The notes beneath the pieces are model-generated. The model searched no databases and was not told the DNA's origin. It saw only the letters and a program-made list of their open reading frames with translations. A stretch of 64,000 bases of DNA from positions 186,001 to 250,000 of the forward strand of contig NZ_JARWNX010000043.1 in the NCBI RefSeq assembly GCF_029868385.1, in the 5' to 3' direction. Positions 43,196 through 50,272 of the stretch are shown piece by piece; the first letter of the stretch is position 1, and each line of letters begins with the position of its first letter. Source of the DNA: Nocardia cyriacigeorgica (GTDB lineage Bacteria > Actinomycetota > Actinomycetes > Mycobacteriales > Mycobacteriaceae). A program made the position numbers and the translations under genes.

Positions 43196-44251
43196 ATGGT
43201 GGACAGTCCGGTGCGCGATTGGGATTTTCCGCGCGGTGTGGCCAGCGTCGCCCTGCTCACCGGTTATGCCGGTGAGCAGGGTGTCGCGGTGGAACGGATG
43301 CTCGACGGCACCGCGCTCACCGAGCGGCTACTGCGTGATCCCGACGCTCAGATCGACGCGCGCACCGAACTCACGGTGGTCCGCAATCTGGTCCGCGCGC
43401 TGCCGGACCGGCCCGCGCTGGGGGTCGAGGTCGGGCAGCGCTACCGGATCACCACCTTCGGTATCTTCGGCTTCGCCTGTATCAGCAGTCCGACGCTGGG
43501 GGAGGCCATCGCGTTCGCGCTGCGCTATCTGGATCTGAGCTTCACCTTCTGCCTACCGGTGACCGAACTGCTCGACACCGAGTTCGTGGCACGGATCCAC
43601 GCCGAATCGGTGCCCGCCGACGTGCGTCAGTTCCTCATCGAACGCGACGTCACCGCGATGCATCAGGTGATGAGCGATCTGCTCGGCCACCATATGCCGT
43701 TGACCAGAGCCGAGTTCGCCTTTCCCGAACCGGATTACGCCGACCGGATCGCCGAGGTGACGGTGGTCCGGCCGCGCTTCGACCGCCCGCACAACCTGTT
43801 CGCGCTCGATCCGCACACCCTCGACCAACCGCTGCCACAGGCCAATGAGCACACTCTCGCCATCTGCCTGGCCCAATGCCGTGACCTGGTACACCGCCGC
43901 CGCGCCCGCACCGGCATCGCCGCCGAGGTCAGGTCGCGCCTGGTCCCACACGGCGGCACCGACGGCCTCGCCGCCCCACCCGGAATCGATTCGGTGGCAC
44001 GAGATCTCAATATGAGCACCCGAACCCTGCGCCGCCACCTCGACGCCGCGGGCACCAGCTACCGCGCCCTCCTCGACGAAATGCGCCGCGCCCTCGCCGA
44101 GGAAATGCTCAGCACCACACCACTATCGGTGAGCGACGTGGCGATCCGATTGGGATACGCGGAGGCGTCGACGTTCATTTACGCGTTCAAACGCTGGACA
44201 GGGACCACCCCCGCCGCTTACCGGAGATCACGCACCCGCGTCCTGAACTAG
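43196..44251 (+). CDS. AraC-family regulator with arabinose-binding-like N-terminus
   Basis: A 351-residue regulator. The N-terminal two-thirds is the PF12625-type ligand domain seen in OruR/MmoR-like regulators ('LVRALPDRPALGVEVGQRYR', 'YGIFGFACISSPTLGEA'-like 'TTFGIFGFACISSPTLGEAI', 'HHMPLTRAEFAFPEPDYA'). The C-terminus has two helix-turn-helices: 'GIDSVARDLNMSTRTLRRHL' and 'SVSDVAIRLGYAEASTFIYA', with 'FKRWTGTTPAAYRR'. Its stop overlaps that of the convergent SRPBCC gene by 3 nt, so it probably controls the oxygenase operon there. Ligand unknown. Confidence 0.9.
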   Translation: MVDSPVRDWDFPRGVASVALLTGYAGEQGVAVERMLDGTALTERLLRDPDAQIDARTELTVVRNLVRALPDRPALGVEVGQRYRITTFGIFGFACISSPTLGEAIAFALRYLDLSFTFCLPVTELLDTEFVARIHAESVPADVRQFLIERDVTAMHQVMSDLLGHHMPLTRAEFAFPEPDYADRIAEVTVVRPRFDRPHNLFALDPHTLDQPLPQANEHTLAICLAQCRDLVHRRRARTGIAAEVRSRLVPHGGTDGLAAPPGIDSVARDLNMSTRTLRRHLDAAGTSYRALLDEMRRALAEEMLSTTPLSVSDVAIRLGYAEASTFIYAFKRWTGTTPAAYRRSRTRVLN

Positions 44252-44721
44252 CGAGGTCTGTCCTCGAATTCCGGTCCGCAGGCCGCATTCGCCAGTTCCG
44301 CCGCCAGGTTGTCCATCATCGTGCGGTGGGCGCGGGCGCCTTCACGGCGGACTGTCGCCACCAGCAACCGTGGTGCGGTGATGGTGACCTGTTCGTGGAC
44401 GAGGGTTCCGTCGTCGACCGGGGTGAAGGAGGTGACGTTGTGCAGGTGGATGCGGGGGAATTGGTAGGCGTCGGAGACGATGTCGCCTTCCGGGGTGCGG
44501 GTGGTCTCGACCAGATAGCTGAAGGCGATGGTCATCGGGCCCATGCGCATCCGGTCGCGTATCCGGTACCTGGCGATACCGGGCATGCGCTCGGCAAGCG
44601 GGTCCACCCGAACGATCAGCGGATGGATCCGGGGGGATTCACGCAGATCGGCCAGGAAGTCGCGGACCGTATCGGGTTCCGCCGGTACGACGACCGACAC
44701 TTCGAAACCTGTGCGGCGCAT
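44248..44721 (-). CDS. SRPBCC-fold protein
   Basis: A 157-residue START/polyketide-cyclase-like protein: 'FEVSVVVPAEPDTVRDFLAD', 'PLIVRVDPLAERMPGIARYR', 'RMGPMTIAFSYLVETTRTPE', 'NVTSFTPVDDGTLVHEQVTI' and a C-terminal helix 'HRTMMDNLAAELANAACG'. The fold binds hydrophobic ligands such as sterols or polyketides. It is the last gene of the Rieske-P450 operon, 4 nt after the P450, suggesting it binds the substrate or product of those enzymes. It is not next to either antitoxin gene, so a toxin role like that of Rv0910 is unlikely. Confidence 0.8.
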   Translation of the reverse strand: MRRTGFEVSVVVPAEPDTVRDFLADLRESPRIHPLIVRVDPLAERMPGIARYRIRDRMRMGPMTIAFSYLVETTRTPEGDIVSDAYQFPRIHLHNVTSFTPVDDGTLVHEQVTITAPRLLVATVRREGARAHRTMMDNLAAELANAACGPEFEDRPR

Positions 44722-44725
44722 CCGA

Positions 44726-46123
44726 TCACGCTCCGATCGGCATACGTGCCACGGGGATGGGTCGGTCCGGATAGGCCAGGTGGACCCGGCACTGCCGGTT
44801 CGGTAGGCCGTCGAGCAATCTGATCTCCGCGCTGCGCAGGATCTGCGCGCATACCTCGGCCACCAGTTGACGCGAGAATTCGCCAGCGACGCAGCCGAAC
44901 GGGCCGGAACCGAACAGCGCGCGACGCGGATTGTTCAGGTCGGCGAACCGTTCCGGACGGTAGTGGCCGGGATGGTCCCAGACATTCGGATCCTGATTGA
45001 GCAGCGACGGCGCGACCCCGACGATGGTTCCGGCGGGCAGATGGTAGGCCACGCCGTCCTGCTCATAGGTGAACGGCTTGCTCAACGCGCGCACCAGCGA
45101 CGACACCGGATTCAGCCGGATCGTCTCCCAGAGGCACCAGCTCAGATAGGTCACCGGATCATCGGCCGAGGTGGCCGCCCGGTACACCTGGGGACGAGAC
45201 ACCACATCCAGCAGCGTCCACAGCCCGTAGCTGCCCGGATAGGTGACGGCGTTCCACAGCACGTACATCGCCATCCAGGCCGCGTCTCCGGTGGCGACGC
45301 CCGCCGCTCGAATCGACCGGAACAGCAGGCAGTCCGGCATCGTCTCGGCGGCTTCCCGAAGGATTGCGGCCAGCCGTTTGGTGGCGCGGTATTCACGCAT
45401 GAACCACCGCGCCGGGGTCACCGCCAGCGTGGCACGCGGCACCTCGATGCCATCGGCGATCGCCCGCATCAGCGGGGTGACCCTGGCGCCGTAGCGGTCC
45501 CAGAATTCATCTCCGGCGAAGTACCGTCCGGAGATCTCGTAGATCGCCCGCGGGAACGCTTCGGCCATATCGACGGTTGGTCCCCAACTGTCGATATGGG
45601 CTGCCATCACCGTCTCGGTCAGCGGCGCAAGGGTCGTGACACGATGCGGCGCCAGCAGGCCCGCCATGATCCGCTTACCGGTGAGCGCGAGATCCTGGAG
45701 CGAATCGTGATCGCTGTGCCGGCGCGGGAACCAGAAGCCGACGGTCGGGACATTGCCGAAGACCGGGCCCATCATGGCGTGCTCGGCGGGCAGGGCGAGC
45801 ACCTGATCGTAGGCCGCGCGATCGGTCAGATAGGTCAGATCGAACCGGGTCGGCACGCGCAGGGTGAAGACGCTGCCGTGCACGCGGGCGGCATCGTGCA
45901 CCATCTCCACCGGCCGGGTCACCACATTGTGCAACCGCGAGACGACGCCGATGATCGGGATCGCATCCGCGCCGATCCGTGCCAGTGGTGCGGCGCGGAA
46001 TCCGTGCGGCACCTCCGGTGGACGGCAGTGCGCGCGCCATCCGCGCCACATGAGAAGTCCGGCCGCCGCCCCGGTGGCCAGGGCAGCGCGCTGGAGCGGG
46101 ACCCGCTCGAGCCGAGTGTTCAC
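44726..46123 (-). CDS. Cytochrome P450 with atypical I-helix
   Basis: A 465-residue cytochrome P450. A hydrophobic N-terminal stretch ('ALATGAAAGLLMWRGW') may anchor it to the membrane, unusual for bacteria. K-helix ExxR is 'CLWETIRLNP', and the haem loop is 'FGSGPFGCVAGEF' with the ligand cysteine. Where most P450s have the I-helix acid-threonine pair (AGxDT), this one reads 'YVLWNAVTYPGSYGLWTLLD'. This resembles the CYP7/CYP8-like group, so it may be a sterol-type hydroxylase, peroxygenase or isomerase. GTG 46123 overlaps the Rieske stop (GTGA) and has GGAG upstream. Electron partners are not in the window. Confidence 0.88.
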   Translation of the reverse strand: MNTRLERVPLQRAALATGAAAGLLMWRGWRAHCRPPEVPHGFRAAPLARIGADAIPIIGVVSRLHNVVTRPVEMVHDAARVHGSVFTLRVPTRFDLTYLTDRAAYDQVLALPAEHAMMGPVFGNVPTVGFWFPRRHSDHDSLQDLALTGKRIMAGLLAPHRVTTLAPLTETVMAAHIDSWGPTVDMAEAFPRAIYEISGRYFAGDEFWDRYGARVTPLMRAIADGIEVPRATLAVTPARWFMREYRATKRLAAILREAAETMPDCLLFRSIRAAGVATGDAAWMAMYVLWNAVTYPGSYGLWTLLDVVSRPQVYRAATSADDPVTYLSWCLWETIRLNPVSSLVRALSKPFTYEQDGVAYHLPAGTIVGVAPSLLNQDPNVWDHPGHYRPERFADLNNPRRALFGSGPFGCVAGEFSRQLVAEVCAQILRSAEIRLLDGLPNRQCRVHLAYPDRPIPVARMPIGA

Positions 46124-47112
46124 AGTGCTCCATCCATCGAGTAGAACTGCCGGACCCATTGGCGGTATCGGCCGATCTGGCCGTCACCGTCGGCGATCGC
46201 GGGCCGCGCGAGATAGGTTTTGTGCCGCCAGATGTCGATATCCCTGCGCACTTCCTGCGAGAAGGCCACCAGGGTCACGCGGGCGAGGATGGCCGAAAGC
46301 ACCGTGCTCAGCACCTTTCGGCTGCGTCGCGCGCTGACCGCTAGCCGCAGCACGACCTTCCCGCCGGAGACGAGTGTTGGCAGCACGAGCAGGCGCAGCC
46401 GAACGTGGAACGCGGGCAACGTCAGTTCGACGATCGATACACCGAGACCGGCGGCGACCAGATCGAAGGTCGCGTCCATCTCGATCCGGCCGATGAGCCG
46501 TCGGCGGATGCCGTAACCGGCCCGCAGCAGCGGGCCGTCGACAGTCAGCGGCTGGGTCGCCCGTACCTCGCCGAACGCGTGCAGGATGCGCAGATGGCCC
46601 AGGTCGACACTGTTCTCGGTGACTTCCTGTGGATGTCCCTGGAAATGATGGCTGCCCACCAACAGGCCGCGCCATTGCGAGCTGTCGTCGTCGGGTGGTT
46701 CCCATGCGGGTGTCGCCTCCGGGCCGGAATAGACCAGGATCGCGCCGTAGCGTTCGAGAACCGGGATGGTGCCGAGCCGCGCGGCGGGCGGTGGTGTGCC
46801 GTACGGGTTGTGCGTGCAGGCGCCGGTGGCCGAGAAGCGGAATCCGTGGAACGGGCAGCGGATTTCTTCCCGCACCACCTTTCCGCCATGCCCCAGATGT
46901 GCGCCGAGATGTGGGCAATAGGCATCGGCGGCGACGAGTGTGCCGGATTCGGTGCGGAATACGACGATCTCACGGGAATTCAGCTGGGTGGTGAAGACGG
47001 ATCCGGGGCGACATTCGCGGCTCCAGCCGACTGCGAACCATCCGTGTGGTGATTCCAGTCGGGCAATCGGTTGACGGGCGTGCAGAGCCGACGACGGCGG
47101 AAAGGGTGGCAT
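46120..47112 (-). CDS. Rieske [2Fe-2S] oxygenase, sterol-desaturase-like
   Basis: A 330-residue Rieske non-haem iron oxygenase. The Rieske centre is C66-x-H68 in 'YCPHLGAHLGHGG' and C86-x-x-H89 in 'IRCPFHGFRFSATG'. The catalytic iron site is D170, H173 and H178 in 'ENSVDLGHLRILHAFG'. The layout resembles KshA and the DAF-36/Neverland cholesterol 7-desaturases. ATG 47112 is preferred over GTG 47133 because AGGAAG lies 7 nt upstream. First gene of the operon with the P450 and SRPBCC protein. A steroid or polycyclic terpenoid substrate is inferred from family and partners. Confidence 0.88.
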   Translation of the reverse strand: MPPFPPSSALHARQPIARLESPHGWFAVGWSRECRPGSVFTTQLNSREIVVFRTESGTLVAADAYCPHLGAHLGHGGKVVREEIRCPFHGFRFSATGACTHNPYGTPPPAARLGTIPVLERYGAILVYSGPEATPAWEPPDDDSSQWRGLLVGSHHFQGHPQEVTENSVDLGHLRILHAFGEVRATQPLTVDGPLLRAGYGIRRRLIGRIEMDATFDLVAAGLGVSIVELTLPAFHVRLRLLVLPTLVSGGKVVLRLAVSARRSRKVLSTVLSAILARVTLVAFSQEVRRDIDIWRHKTYLARPAIADGDGQIGRYRQWVRQFYSMDGAL

Positions 47113-47195
47113 GCGTACTTCCTGGACAACCACGTATGAATCTTGGTTAGAGCAGCGAGGATAGACCTTCCAAGAGAACGCTCATTCCTGCGTCA

Positions 47196-47217
47196 ATTCC
47201 CAATATTGGGAATATTG
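47196..47217. promoter_or_regulatory. Two interlocking palindromes upstream of the Rieske operon
   Basis: ATTCCCAATATTGGGAAT (47196-47213) is a perfect 18-bp palindrome. CAATATT-GGG-AATATTG (47201-47217) is a second perfect dyad sharing its right half. They lie 84 bp before the Rieske ATG in an AT-rich 280-bp spacer that holds no other gene. This is the probable operator of the operon. Confidence 0.65.
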
Positions 47218-47392
47218 CGCCAGGGTGATGCGGCGGTAGCCAGGAGGTATCGACTATATTTCCGGTGCGTTTACCGGACTCGTTCTCGGGTCATATATTC
47301 GTTTTACGAATTACCGCCGGTGGCGATACGCGGTACGTGTGAACGCCGATAATGCTTCCCGCTTCTTTCGATGACGAGTGAGCCTCGCCCGT

Positions 47393-48178
47393 TCAGATCG
47401 GTGCGATGCCTATCCATCCACCCATCGGAACGCTGCGGAAATGTGTTGTCAGACGGTGTTTCTCGTCGATCACATGCAGTGCGACCGCGGGGTCCGGCGC
47501 ATAGTCCATCACATGATCGGGCAGCGCCAGCTCCCACTCACCGCCGAGCACCGACGCGGTGCTCGGTCCGATCAGCAGCGGTTTGCCCGCGAACGTGGTG
47601 GTCGCGGCGGAATGCGCGTGGCCGGTGAGCACGCCGAGAACGCGGTCGTCGCCCGCGACGATCTCGGCCAGACGCTCCGGTTCGGCGAGCGCGATCTCGT
47701 CGACCACCGGGCTGAACAGGTGTGCGGGCGGATGATGCAGCGCCAGCAGGATCGGTGCGTCGACGGGGGCCTCGGCGAGGACCCCGCGCAACCAGTCGTA
47801 GGTGTCGTCGGTGAGCCGCCCGCCCGGCTCGCCTGGCACGCTGGAATCGAGCAGGGCCAGGGTCAGCGGGCCGACGCGGTGGGTGCGATTGATCGGTGCC
47901 GTCGACGGCGGCTCCCCGAGCAGCACTTCGCGGAAGGCGGCGCGGTCGTCATGGTTGCCGGGGATCGCGTAGACGGGGATATCGGCCTGCAACGCGATCC
48001 GCGCCTCGGCGTACTGATCGGGCTTGCCGGAATCGGTGATATCGCCGGTCACCAGGATCGCGTCCGGTCGGCGCCGTAGGTCGGCGAGGTAGGCCATCAC
48101 CCGCTCCGCACGTTCGACATTGCGGGGTCCGAGATCGAAATGTGTGTCGCTGACCTGAGCCACCAGGATCATGCCCAT
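47393..48178 (-). CDS. Metallophosphoesterase (CpdA-like)
   Basis: A 261-residue calcineurin-like phosphoesterase of the CpdA/GpdQ group. Metal motifs in order: 'VAQVSDTHFD', 'ILVTGDITDSGKPDQY', 'VYAIPGNHDDRAAF', 'LALHHPPAHLF' and 'GVLTGHAHSAATTTFAGKP'. The substrate could be cAMP or another phosphodiester. An adenylate cyclase gene lies 1 kb upstream on the same strand, which makes cyclic nucleotide turnover attractive but unproven. Two ATGs (48178, 48172) are possible; 48178 has the slightly better spacing to AGAGAAAG. Confidence 0.88.
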   Translation of the reverse strand: MGMILVAQVSDTHFDLGPRNVERAERVMAYLADLRRRPDAILVTGDITDSGKPDQYAEARIALQADIPVYAIPGNHDDRAAFREVLLGEPPSTAPINRTHRVGPLTLALLDSSVPGEPGGRLTDDTYDWLRGVLAEAPVDAPILLALHHPPAHLFSPVVDEIALAEPERLAEIVAGDDRVLGVLTGHAHSAATTTFAGKPLLIGPSTASVLGGEWELALPDHVMDYAPDPAVALHVIDEKHRLTTHFRSVPMGGWIGIAPI

Positions 48179-48324
48179 CCGCTTTCTCTGGGGGATCGCT
48201 CCATTGCGAAACAGCGTGCACCGCACCTCCCGCAGCGCCGGTATCAGGCTAGTTGACCAGCGGAATCGTTGTCGCCATGAGGCTCACCACCTCGATCGCC
48301 CAACTCCGAAAAATGTGGGGCGAG

Positions 48325-49107
48325 TCATGTTGAACTTTCACCCAGTCGTTCGGCCGCCCGTTGTAGCAGCTCGGCCGGATCATCGGACGCCGAGGCGATC
48401 GGCGCCCAGAACGACTCGCCCGGCGGCGCCTCCAGGTTCAGCTCGGGTGGGGTGCGCCAGTCCGCGGCCAGGCCGAGCCGCCAGGAGTGCAGATAGGTGC
48501 GGTCGTGGGCGGTGGATTTGTCGAACAGTGGGTCACCGGTGATGGCGTGGCCGATCCAGGCGAGGTGCACGCGGATCTGGTGACGGCGGCCGGTGACCGG
48601 GCGTAGCGCGAGGACGGTGTGCGCACCGTGGCGAAGGACGGTCGCGAAACGGGTGGTGGACGGGTAGTTCTTGGTGTCGAGCAGATCGGCGGACTCGACG
48701 AACCAGCGGTCGTCGGCGACCCGGATGCTCTCCCGTGGCGCGGCGATCCGCACCCGGTTCTTGCGGCCGACGCTCAACGGCAGATCGATGGTGCCGGTGT
48801 CGGGCAGCTGCTCGGCCGGTGTCGCGACTATCGCCAGGTAGGTCTTACGGGCGGTCTGCTTGTTGAACTGCCTGGTCAACTGGCCGTGCGCGGCGAGATC
48901 CTTGGCCAGCAGCACCACACCGGAGGTCACCTTGTCGATGCGATGCACCGGATACAACGTCTCACCCGCGGCCGCGGCGGCCTGCACGATATCGGTGTCG
49001 TGCCGTTCCCCGGTCACCGATATGCCCGCGGGTTTGTTCAACGCCACGATCGCCTCGTCCTCATCGAGGCGGCAGCGTTCACGCAGGTCGGGCCAGTCGA
49101 TATCCAC
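48325..49107 (-). CDS. RluA-family pseudouridine synthase
   Basis: A 260-residue pseudouridine synthase. Catalytic aspartate in 'LYPVHRIDKVTSGVVLLAKD'; further motifs 'IVALNKPAGISVTG', 'KTYLAIVATPAE', 'LALRPVTGRRHQIRVHLAWI' and 'GHAITGDPLF'. There is no S4 domain, as in the RluA/TruC subgroup. It isomerises uridine in rRNA or tRNA; the site is unknown. ATG 49107 opens the conserved start. Confidence 0.9.
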   Translation of the reverse strand: MDIDWPDLRERCRLDEDEAIVALNKPAGISVTGERHDTDIVQAAAAAGETLYPVHRIDKVTSGVVLLAKDLAAHGQLTRQFNKQTARKTYLAIVATPAEQLPDTGTIDLPLSVGRKNRVRIAAPRESIRVADDRWFVESADLLDTKNYPSTTRFATVLRHGAHTVLALRPVTGRRHQIRVHLAWIGHAITGDPLFDKSTAHDRTYLHSWRLGLAADWRTPPELNLEAPPGESFWAPIASASDDPAELLQRAAERLGESST

Positions 49108-49188
49108 CGGCCGAGCCTAGACGAGAACGTGACCGGGTCTGGCGTGCCGCGGCAACTCCTCCAGCGGAGGCAGCAGACGAGGGCGTGC

Positions 49189-50196
49189 TCAGCGGCCCTT
49201 GTTGTTGCGGCGCAGCAGATGGGGCCGCAGCCGGTTGAATCCACGCACCCGCACACTGCGCAGATGGCGGATGGCGAATTCGGGTTCACCGGCCAGTTCG
49301 TCGGCTGCCGCATCATCGATCAGAACGGTGCCGGGCCGGGCGACGCCGGTGAGCCGTGCGGCAATGTTCACCACGGAGCCGTAGAGATCACCGAATCGCT
49401 GGAGGACCGGGCCATAGGCGACCGCGACGCGCAACTCCGGCGTGGTGCCGACGGTCATGGTGGTCTCTTGAATCGTCAGCGCGATGCGCGCGGCCGCCAG
49501 CGGGGTCTCGGCGGCGTACATCACCTCATCGCCCACGTTCTTGATCACCCAGCCGCCGTTCTCGGTGATGGCGGCGGTGGTCGTCGATTCGAACGCCTCC
49601 AGCAGCGTCGACAGCTCATCCGGATGCAGATGCCTGGTCAGCCGGGTGTAGCCGACCATATCGGCGAAGCCGACGGCCAGCTCCCGCGTGGAATCGGCGG
49701 CCGTGCCAGCACCGTCGAGTGAGCGGGCCATAGCGGCGGCCAGATGCCTGCGCCAGGCGTAGACCTGTAGTTCTTCCAGGATCGGCACGGTCGCCTCGGT
49801 GGCCTGTCTGGCCACCTCGGCCGGATCGGCGCCCGGATCGGCGGCGGCCACCCGGCGGGTGATCTCGTCGAGCACCAGATCAACCTGCCATTCCGCGAGC
49901 CGCGCCATCGCCTGGCCCATGGTGCGGGCGGTCGCCGCCTGCTGCCGCATATCGGCCGAGGCCAGCACGCCGAGCTCACGAAAATCGCGGACGGCGCGCA
50001 CATCGGCATCGGTGTAATCGAGCGTGGGCTCCTCGCCGCCCGCCGGGAAACCGAGCGCGATCCACAGCCGCCGCGATACCTCCGGCGCAACACCGGACCG
50101 CTCGGCCACATCGTCGCGGGTGTAGCGCCGGGTGCCACCGAGCAGGTATGTCTCGACGACCGACTGCACCAGTTGCGACATTTCGGGCGACACCAT
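49189..50196 (-). CDS. Class III adenylate cyclase with regulatory N-terminus
   Basis: A 335-residue adenylate cyclase. The N-terminal 170 residues are helical and begin with a winged-helix-like stretch ('YTRDDVAERSGVAPEVSRRL'), like the autoinhibitory pH-sensing domain of mycobacterial Rv1264. The catalytic domain has metal-binding D179 ('VGFADMVGYTRLT') and D223 ('VGDEVMYAA'), adenine-selecting K219 and D270, and transition-state N278 and R281 ('GSVVNIAARLTGVARPG'). All key residues are present, so it should make cAMP as a homodimer. No membrane segment. ATG 50196 starts the family N-terminus. Confidence 0.92.
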   Translation of the reverse strand: MVSPEMSQLVQSVVETYLLGGTRRYTRDDVAERSGVAPEVSRRLWIALGFPAGGEEPTLDYTDADVRAVRDFRELGVLASADMRQQAATARTMGQAMARLAEWQVDLVLDEITRRVAAADPGADPAEVARQATEATVPILEELQVYAWRRHLAAAMARSLDGAGTAADSTRELAVGFADMVGYTRLTRHLHPDELSTLLEAFESTTTAAITENGGWVIKNVGDEVMYAAETPLAAARIALTIQETTMTVGTTPELRVAVAYGPVLQRFGDLYGSVVNIAARLTGVARPGTVLIDDAAADELAGEPEFAIRHLRSVRVRGFNRLRPHLLRRNNKGR

Positions 50197-50272
50197 GGGG
50201 CTAAACCTTACGGATTCCGGCCCCGGCGAACGAGGGGTCGCGGTGACATTGTGGCGTCACACGAAATCTCCG

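Noticed and set aside
44248..44721. SRPBCC protein as the toxin partner (Rv0910-like) of the orphan antitoxins
   Set aside because: It is 7 kb away, on the other strand and in an operon with a P450; the fold alone is not evidence.
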